A stretch of DNA of 64,000 nucleotides. Origin: Coptis chinensis. Lineage: Eukaryota > Streptophyta > Magnoliopsida > Ranunculales > Ranunculaceae. Below the pieces are notes generated by a model, which ran no database searches, had not been told where the DNA came from, and saw only the letters and a program-made list of their open reading frames with translations. Where the stretch lies: NCBI GenBank assembly GCA_015680905.1, contig CM027384.1, positions 77,037,501 through 77,101,500 on the forward strand. The letters are read 5' to 3'. Both the position numbers and the translations under genes were made by a program. Shown here piece after piece: positions 56,504-64,000 of this stretch. Numbering within the stretch: the stretch's first letter is position 1; each line of letters begins with the position of its first letter.

Positions 56504-58379
56504 AAAGACCCAAGTTTTAGACACAATACCAACTTTCGAAGTATAGGCCAAACAAAATTTCAAACTTAAAAAGAGTTTTCCAATTTTGTTTGGGGGTGGC
56601 GATTTTGGTATTCATTTCAAATCTTGTTGCCACCCTAAGCCTGTCATGTTTACTCCAAAGAGAGTTTGTGTTAGTTAGTGCGTAAATGTTTAATTGTGCT
56701 TCATATTATCATATCATCTTTACAATATTTACATTACAGTGCTTGCCAATTTTTGTCACGTTTCTATGGTAAATTCTTTCCTTATCTCTTTACACTTTGA
56801 GGACAAAGCGTTCGATTGTTTGGGGTGGGATAGAAACATTTGCAAAAATTAGACACTTTTAGGATGTAAATTATGCACTTTTATTTATAAAATATTAAAA
56901 ATTATAAAAATTAGTTAGTTATATAATTTAATTGTGCTATTGAATTGTTTCATGAACCCCTTCTCCCAAATTGTTTGGGGGTGGTATAGAAACACGATGT
57001 AAATGTTAAGCACATATTAGGTTGTATATTACGTATTTTTGTCTTAAAAAATAATAAAAATAAAAATAAAAATAAAAAAAAAAGTTTATGCTATACACTT
57101 AGGAATATTGGTATTGTTTCTTTCTCTATGCTCTTAATAATCTAGAAGTCTCAATGTAGCTTTTGCATTAGAATAGTTTTTAGAAACTTAGGTTAATATG
57201 TAGGTAATAATCTTTGCATCTATCTATAAATATATTACATGAGTATCTATGATTGTTTGGTAGTAAGTTTATGAAATCTAGGCTAGAGTACTTATTCTAC
57301 AAATCCTGTGAGAATATAGCCTAAAAAAGCCTTATATGAGTGAAACATTTGAGAAATGACACAAGGGAGAAATATATTCGAATAGAGAAATCACACGCCC
57401 ACTTGCTTGACCACTATACCATGTCCTAAGAGAGAATTTTTAGGCCCTTTTTGGATCGATATAGCTAGAAATTCCAACCTAAGTATATTTTTTTCCGCTA
57501 GTCAGCCCCACTAAGCCTTTCATTAGCCCTTTCATAAACCACAAATCCTTTACCCCTGTTACAAAACGAACAAAATAAAAAAATTCAACCTACCCAATTT
57601 AGATAAGTCTGAGAATAGAATAAGAAAGAAAGAAGAAGAGAAAAACATGTGTAAACAAAAGTTAGTTAATTGCTTCAAAAAAAATAAAGAAAAAAAGTTT
57701 TCATCCAAAGAAAAGAAAAATAAAAATAGAAATAAATAAAAACTCCAAAAAAAAAAAAAGAAAAAAAGGAGTCAAAAGCCAAAGAAAAAGGGAAAAAAAA
57801 ATATGGCTAAGGATGGAAACAAAGTGTAGAAGCAAAAGTAAATAACAAGGTTTTCTCTAGTTACATAATATGAAGACTCTATTATCTCAGACTTGTCTCT
57901 TTTGAATATCCATTTCCTTCCTTCTTAAACCATCTCCTAATCCCCTGCAACACCTAATAAAGACCTCTAGCTTAATTAGGAATAGGTTAGTGGGATAGTA
58001 AGTGGCAGATGTGTTTGATCAACTTCGGCTTCCTTGTGTGTCATTGAGATTGTAAGGTAAAGTATGCCCACTGCACACTGGAGTAGCAAAACTTGAGTGG
58101 AAAAATCAGAGTGATTTTTGTCTTGACTTTTATGTGAGAACCTACTTAAGGACGCTATTCCAAAGTTTCAGAAACGGACCTGTTACTGCATTTCATAGCA
58201 TTACTCATTGTATATATGTTTATTTGTAGATGATTGATTATTATGCATATATTAGCTTAAGTTTCGACATGATTATTCTGTATTCATTGCTAGTGAGATG
58301 TATAGATAATTGAGACATAAATAAGGAAACAATAGTTTTATTTCTTAGTCGTTGTAGTATAGATGAAGTTTGTGAGTAC
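56504..58379 (+). other. 3' non-coding region of element 2 (left arm of inverted repeat)
   Basis: Contains three PPT-like motifs: GTTTGGGGGTGG at about 56587 and 56971, and GTTTGGGGTGGG at about 56817, one preceded by TTTGAGGACAAAGC, a combination typical of the 3' end of Athila/Tat elements. From about 56795 the sequence is the reverse complement of 60108-61551. A-rich runs at 57650-57800. No ORF. Confidence 0.75.
56795..58379 (+). repeat. Inverted repeat, left arm
   Basis: Matches the complement of 60108-61551. Examples: TTAGTCGTTGTAGTATAGAT and AAGTTTGTGAGTAC at 58347-58379 against GTACTCACAAACTTCATCTA at 60108; GAAGGAAATGGATATTC and ATGTTGAGG-type words also recur. The arms are about 1585 and 1444 bp long with a 1.73-kb spacer. 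Confidence 0.85.
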
Positions 58380-59913
58380 TGATAAAGAGTAAATTGAATA
58401 GTCTTACCTACGAAATGAACGATGAACTCAAGTCGCAAGTAAAACTAAACTTTTAATCTTTTCTATATTTATCAAAGATTCTACTATCAACTCTATTGAG
58501 ATATAGTGGAGTAGAGTGATTCGTTCCACTCTTAGTCCTTCCGCATGATATGTTTTCACGTGTTCGTACTATCTACTTAAAGTCTAATGAGAGATTTACG
58601 AACAAGGCAACTAAACTACGATGCAACTACCCACAAAATGCAACTAGTCGACTATGGGAATAACTAAGGGAATGCTACGTTGATTCGATGATAAGGAGTT
58701 AGAGGGGGATTGATTCCACCTTAACTTGACTTAATCCTATTAACGACGAATCATTAAGTAATCCGAATTGAATCGCCCATGAGAACAATTGGTTCTTCCT
58801 AATCCCTAATTACATATGGCATTCCTACCAATTCATAACTAGCATGTGAACGATTAAACCCATTCTCATGGTGAACTAATCGTTTTTAGAGTGGAAAGGA
58901 AATTACGAAATCTCTACTTATATTCGAATCAAGCTTTCATCAAGGCTTCCCAACCCCCTCTAATGGAGGTTTAGCCGAGAATCATTACGTAATCATTTCG
59001 ATTACATTTAAACTAAACATGATATAAAGAATTGAAATTTACTTAATTAAACAATAATGAAATCTAATTTAATGACTCAAATGAAATAAGGACAGGAATT
59101 GAAATTAGATCTAGAAATGGAAATGACAAAATCGAAATTTATAAAAATACTACTTTATTGATCTAATCAAAATGAAGAACAAGATTCAAAGGTTTAATCT
59201 AATACAATAATTGAAATGGAACTAAATTTAATTAATCTATATGAAAAACTAGATCTAGAAGCTATTTTAATGGCTACTTTCTATTCTAAGCTACATTTAT
59301 TTTCTAACCTAAAAATCCACTATTCTTTACTACCAAATCTCCTCATCACAAAGAGCTAAACTTTTGTTTTTATACATTCAGATCCAAAAATCGTGCATGG
59401 GCTTGGAGCCATGTTTTGGGCCAGGGAATCAGGCCCAAAACCCAATTCTTTCAGTCCAAAAAGGCCTCTTCAGCTGCAGTTGGCTTCAATAGACTTTGTG
59501 TCCACTTCTACTCCTCTGATTGGATCAAGGCTTAGACCATTGGAAATCTCTTTCCGAGCCGGTCGTTTTGACATAAGGTAGGCCCCATTCTGAGGTCTGA
59601 GTCCAAAGATATGGCCTTCGGAAGTTCTCACGACTTTGTGTCTTTGTTTACGCCAAGGTCGACTTTTCACTTTTGGCCGGGCTTTTGGAAAGGCTTTGTC
59701 TTCTAGAAACTTGGCCTTTAATCACGGAACTCCTTAGTAACCGACCTTTGCTCCTTTATCTCGCTAAAGTGGCATATTTCTGCACATAATGGACTTTGAA
59801 GCCTGAAATGCATAAAAACACGTAATCAGTGTTAACTCTTAATTATTACTCACATAATTGGTCTAAAAGTATGACTGTTAAAGGGTTAAAACTACAGTTT
59901 TGGGCTCTTATCA
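58380..59913 (-). repeat. 3' LTR of element 3
   Basis: 1534 bp; on the minus strand TGATAAGAGCCCAAAACTGT to CTCTTTATCA. TATAAAAACAAAAG near 59372 is the likely TATA box. Closely related to 51137-52590. Confidence 0.9.
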
Positions 59914-59931
59914 AAGCACCCCCAAACAGCA
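59914..59931 (-). other. Polypurine tract of element 3
   Basis: On the minus strand GCTGTTTGGGGGTGCTT abuts the LTR and is preceded by TGCTTGAGGACAAGCAAAAT, the usual Athila-type 3' end. Confidence 0.85.
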
Positions 59932-60107
59932 TTTTGCTTGTCCTCAAGCAAAGATGAGAAATTAATATAAGTGACCAAAAATGGAGTTCTATCTACTTCT
60001 CGTTTCGCCGAGTGCGATTGCATTGACCATATCAACAAGGCCTTTAAACCACTAGGAATTCCCTAGTGGGCGAAGTTATAGCCTCATTGAGAGTTTTCGA
60101 AATGAAG

Positions 60108-60682
60108 GTACTCACAAACTTCATCTATACTACAACGACTAAGAAATAAAACTATTGTTTCCTTATTCATGCTCCAAACTATCTATACATCTCACTAGCT
60201 ATGAACAAGAATAACCAAGTCACAAACCTAAGCTAATATATGCATAATAATCAATCATCTATAATAAACATATATACAAAGAGTAATACTAGGAAATGTC
60301 TAGCGTGTCCGTTTATGAAACTTCGAATAAGCGTCCTTAAGTAGGTTCTCATAATAATAGTCAAGATACAACACTCGATTTTTCCACTCAAGTTTCATTT
60401 ACTCTAGTGCTTGTGATGGGCACACTTTACCTTTACAATCTCAATGACAACAAGGCAGCCGGAGTCGATCAAACACATCGCCACTTACTATCACACTAAC
60501 CTATTCCTAATTGAGCTAGAGGTCTTTTATTAGGTGTTCGCGGGGATTAGGAGATGGTTTAAGAAGGAAGGAAATGGATATTCAAAAAGGACAAGTCTGA
60601 GATAATAGAGTCTTCATATTATGTAACTAGAGAAAACCTTGTTATTTACTTTTGCTTCTACACTTTGTTTCCATCCTTAGCC

Positions 60683-60720
<38 letters not shown>

Positions 60721-61551
60721 CTTTTGACTCCCTTTTATTCTATTTTTGGAGTTTTTATTTTATTTCTATTTTTATTTTTCTTTTCCTTGGATGGAAACTT
60801 CTTTTCTTTATTTTCTGAAGCAATTAACCAACTTTTGTTTACACAGGTTTTTCTCTTCTTCTTTCTTCCTCATTCTATTCTCAGACTTATTCTAAATTGG
60901 GTAGGTTGATTTATTTCTTTTTTTATTTTGTTTTTGTTTTTGTAACAGGGTAAAGGGCTTTGTGGTTTATGGAAGGCTAAAGAAAGGCTCAGAGGGGCGA
61001 CTAGCGGAAAATAATTCATAGGTTTGAATTTCTGGCTATATCGATCCAAAAAGGGCCTAAATTCTCGCTTAGGATATGACATAGTGATCAAGCAAGTGGA
61101 CGTGTGATTTCTCTATCCGGATTTTATTTCTCCCTTGTGTCATTTCTCAAATGTTTCGCTCATATAAGGCTTTAGGCTATATTCTCACAGGATTTGTAGA
61201 ATAAGTACTCTAGCATAGATTTCAGAAACTTACTGCTAACAATCATAGATACTCATGTAATATATTTATAGATAGATGCAAAGATTATTACCTATATATT
61301 AACCTAAGTTTCTAACAATTATTCTGATGCAACAGCTACGTGAGACTTCTAGATTGTTAAGAGCATGGAGAAAGAAACAATACCAATATTCCTAAATGTA
61401 TAGCATGAACTTATTTATTTATATTTTTGAATTTTTGAAATTTTAACTAGAAACAAATGCATATTATACATATCTATATCCTAACAGATGCCTTAATTAC
61501 ACGTGTTTCTATGCCCCCCCCCCCCAAAAAGCATGCTTTGTCCTCAAAGCA
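60108..61551 (-). repeat. Inverted repeat, right arm (3' non-coding region of element 3)
   Basis: Reverse complement of 56795-58379, see that entry. Contains a T run of more than 35 near 60687-60718 and a C12-13 run near 61514-61525 corresponding to the G-rich motif of the left arm. The ORF 60724-60909 translates T-rich non-coding sequence. Confidence 0.85.
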
Positions 61552-61768
61552 TTTAAATAAAGAGGGTAGGAAAAATACCATTGAAACGCGTGAAATTCAG
61601 GAACATCTGTAAAACAAGGTTAGAACGTACTAATATAGGAAATAAAACCACACAACTCTATCGAAGTTCTATCCATTATGGGGTTAACAAGAATGAAATT
61701 GCTTGGGACATAAGCGGACACTAACTAGAATGAAAACTTACCTTATCTCCCCGTGATTACTCATCATC

Positions 61769-63030
61769 TTACTCATCCTCTTCTTCCATAAAGAAGTGAG
61801 GTTCCTTTGCGTCCTGCCATGCCATGACAATTTGCCAGGCTTCCCGCCATTTATCATCTATTATTGCTAACCTATTAAGAGCCACTTGGTCTGATGGGGT
61901 GTAAGGTGCAACCAGATGAGGTTGTATCCTCCACCCTTGCCAAGTCATTGCACGGAAAGATCGAATAATACTATTGGTGGGTCGTATAGTGTCGACCGGT
62001 AATCCAATCCGTGAAACGTGTACAAAAATAGGAAAGAAACATAGCATAATACGTGAAATTAAGACAGGCATAAGAAGGTACTTATGCCTCATGCTATGGG
62101 ATCGAGCTAAACTAGACATCAAGGTTCGGGGAAGGTCGTGACACATACGTCCCGTGGCTAAAGCAAGGAAGACGCTGCAAGTGGCATCATTCACAGAAGA
62201 AAAACGCCATTCCCCTAAAATGTTTAGCATGATCCAAAACATAACAGTTCCTATGTTCATGGACAGGCTACCAAAGGCGACGTTATATTCCCCTTGGTCC
62301 TCAATCACGGAAAATGCCCGCCACCATACGACTCATGCAAAACTTCGTAAGTGTAGACATACATATTATCGACCCAATAGCACCATGGGTCTTGTATTTC
62401 AAATGCGGGCATAGCAAGTCCAAGAACAAATGCTAGCAAAAAACCCGGTAATTTCCATTGGTTCATTATCAATGTTGATGGAGAACACTTGTTCTCCATC
62501 TGGTCTTTCAAAGAAAATGCAGTTATCGTAAAAATAAGATGCTAGTGTTGGAGAATAAAGTGCATCTGGTCTTACCATAAGCGGCTCCCACCAACGAATG
62601 TGATATCGCCACAAAACCAAGCACCATAAGTAGTGCTTTGGAACAAATCTTAGAAAGACTGTTCCGATATCAATGTTGGAGATGTCATCTCAAAATTACG
62701 CTTTGGAATAGCTGCGAATGATCCGGATACTACGCGCGAAAACTGGAAATTTTCTGGTCCACGGAAGTCAGGGCACGAGTGCACTCTCGATAGCGAAGGC
62801 CTCAAGAAATTGAAATTTCCAGTGTTTAAGCGCAGTCGCCGCCAGCTTGCGCGAAAGCCTTCGACAAAACTCAGAAAAATATCAGAGCGAGTCGCCCTCT
62901 GTAGAGGGCACGAAAAGTCTTTCGGAGTTGCGAAACTTCGGAAAATGAGCGAAAACGAGGGAATCGCGGGAGTGAAAGGTGAGTGATGGAGTTTAGGTGT
63001 AGTGTGAGTTGTGAGGATAGATTGTATCAA
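61769..63030 (-). pseudogene. Third ORF (env-position) of element 3
   Basis: Read on the minus strand from about 63030. The frame is broken in several places. Blocks include LWRYHIRWWEPLMVRPDALY, SYFYDNCIFFERPDGEQVF, a shifted segment DPWCYWVDNMYVYTYEVLHE, then a 179-codon piece (62308-61769) with GEWRFSSVNDATCSVFLALA, MCHDLPRTLMSSLARSHSM and RIGLPVDTIRPTNSIIRSF. It ends with an acidic MEEEDE at TAA. The content agrees with the long plant retrotransposon protein found downstream of pol in Athila-type elements. A TATA-like box (CCTATATAAACTTG) lies just upstream near 63030-63045 on this strand. No function established. Confidence 0.6.
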
Positions 63031-63521
63031 GTTTATATAGGTTTAAAGTTGCTAAAATGGATCGAAGTTGCCAAAACTAATTCTGGCGGTTTCGAAATCC
63101 TAAAATTTCCAAACCAAAACGAAAACAACTCATATCCTTGATTCTAATTCAAACCCAATTATCTTTTAGGTTGATTTTATGATAGAATGTACCTATTTAA
63201 TCTAGATTTCATCCTACAATGATACTTAATCATAGATATGCCTAAACGGCCATATTTTCACCTTGACTCCGCAATAAATTCTAATACGAGGGTTATATAA
63301 AAATAATGCTTGAATTGATAAAACCACCCCCAAACAAGTTGGGAAGGTGGGATCAATATGAAACAACCACGCATACTGAAAATAACCCTTTATATTAAAA
63401 TTTTCATTCGGAGTACATTACACTACAAAATTCAAATTACGGAAATAAACTTGCAATAAAATAAATAACAATAATGAAATTACAAATAAAACATAAAACC
63501 TCAAACTATTACTTCCCCTAG
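63031..63521 (-). other. Spacer between ORFs of element 3
   Basis: AT-rich. TTGTTTGGGGGTGGTTTTATC, shown here as gtttgggggtggttttatc on the minus strand at about 63319-63337, is another PPT-like motif followed by a partial LTR-like start. No ORF supported. Confidence 0.45.
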
Positions 63522-63892
63522 CTACTCGAATCGGGTGGCGGAGGGAACATGCTCGGATCTCCCGAAGCTCTGAAGAGCCGGCACCATTAGATCCCTTCGG
63601 CGACGACGCTCGTGCCTGGATGGTGTGTCATCAGAAGGAGAGTCCCCGTGAGGTGGGTATCGCGTCAGCATCTCGTCCCGGAACTGGCGCTGAGCTTTTA
63701 GCTCGGCGTTCATCTGTTCCCACCTCTCGTCCTCTCTCTGGGTACGAGCTCAAAGTTGTGATGCATCGTTGCCTGTCGAGTCCGGAGGTCTTCAAAGATA
63801 GTGTTAAGCGAACGCATGCCTCGATGGATCACAGCCATGCGTTCTGCATCTGTCCAGCACCTCTCCAAGGCATCCGCGTCAAAACAGGTCAA
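63522..63892 (-). pseudogene. C-terminal part of an upstream ORF of element 3
   Basis: Two adjoining frames (63892-63710 and 63713-63522) read ADALERCWTDAERMAVIHRG, then MRSLNTIFEDLRTRQATMHH, then NAELKAQRQFRDEMLTRYPP and a Ser/Arg-rich end. The heptad-like pattern suggests a coiled coil. The position and composition resemble the end of third ORF copy A of element 1 (MEALRHMNTSMRRI, SQNDFQQEM), suggesting that element 3 also has two ORFs downstream of pol. A frameshift near 63715 separates the frames. Confidence 0.45.
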
Positions 63893-64000
63893 GTCCTCCT
63901 CATCCTCGGAGGCATCCTGATGTCCCCAACCTCCTCGGCATTCTCAGCTCCTCCATCCTCTTCTTCTTCTTCTCTATCCTCAGCCAATCTCCAAACCCGT

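Larger units (their letters stand above)
51137..58379 (+). mobile_element. Athila-like element 2 (gag-protease only; 3' LTR not in window)
   Basis: 5' LTR 51137-52590, PBS, gag and protease are present, followed directly by a short unrelated ORF and about 1.8 kb of 3' non-coding DNA. RT, RNase H and integrase are absent. It is inserted in copy B of element 1's third ORF (left TSD would be ATGAA) and is itself interrupted at 58380 by element 3. Confidence 0.8.
58380..64000 (-). mobile_element. Athila-like element 3 (minus strand; 3' part, runs off the window)
   Basis: The 3' LTR is 59913-58380 on the minus strand, preceded by PPT and internal region up to 64000. It is inserted in element 2 about 200 bp short of where the element's PPT would be; the left TSD copy would be AGTAC. 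Its gag, pol and 5' LTR lie outside the window. Confidence 0.8.

Noticed and set aside
60724-60909. 61-residue Phe/Leu-rich membrane ORF
   Set aside because: Complement of A-rich non-coding DNA in the retroelement 3' region; the left arm does not preserve it.

Overview
This is nuclear DNA from a flowering plant, most likely a eudicot: AT-rich, intron-containing, with plant-specific gene families (an SRC2-type C2 protein and an RCI2/PMP3 protein) and plant lineages of LTR retrotransposons, Mutator-like and hAT-like elements. I cannot name the species. No CRISPR array, operon or bacterial feature is present, and I found no convincing new multi-gene system. What is unusual is how the transposable elements (TEs) are nested and what some of them carry.

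Layout. 1-970: last exon and 3' flank of an unrecognised + strand gene. 971-3676: hAT-like elements, one inside another, with 8-bp target site duplications (TSDs). 4186-5151: an intact single-exon SRC2-like C2-domain gene. 5.2-9.0 kb: intergenic, two more hAT-like elements. 9.36-14.45 kb: two halves of one hAT-like element separated by about 4.8 kb that holds a 163-bp inverted-repeat element, an organelle-like segment, a broken 6-phosphogluconate dehydrogenase copy and a 3 x 81 bp tandem repeat. 14.5-22.7 kb: intergenic, a Mutator-like element (MULE) fragment interrupted by a terminal-inverted-repeat (TIR) element with a gene-like exon, and minisatellites.

22751-32612: a complete but dead Ty1/copia element with matching long terminal repeats (LTRs), primer binding site (PBS), polypurine tract (PPT) and 5-bp TSD, split by a 3.1-kb solo LTR and a 1.16-kb solo LTR of another family. 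32744-33029: a tRNA-derived SINE with 17-bp TSDs. 33284-34489: a non-autonomous MULE. 34835-35091 (minus): an intact two-exon RCI2/PMP3 gene. 35475-38208: one end of an autonomous-type MULE with two convergent genes, cut by the next insertion.

38209-64000: three nested Athila-like Ty3/gypsy elements. Element 1 (+) has LTR, gag, protease, RT, integrase and an unusual 3' region with two related third ORFs and a 36-residue membrane-peptide ORF. Element 2 (+) interrupts it at 51137 and keeps gag and protease but no RT or integrase. Element 3 (minus) interrupts element 2 at 58380 and runs off the window, creating a large inverted repeat.

The host genes that look functional are the SRC2-like gene, RCI2 and probably the gene ending at 223. 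The first two belong to families linked to cold/ABA responses, and each has an ACGTGGC element upstream. Everything else recognised is TE-derived or decayed.
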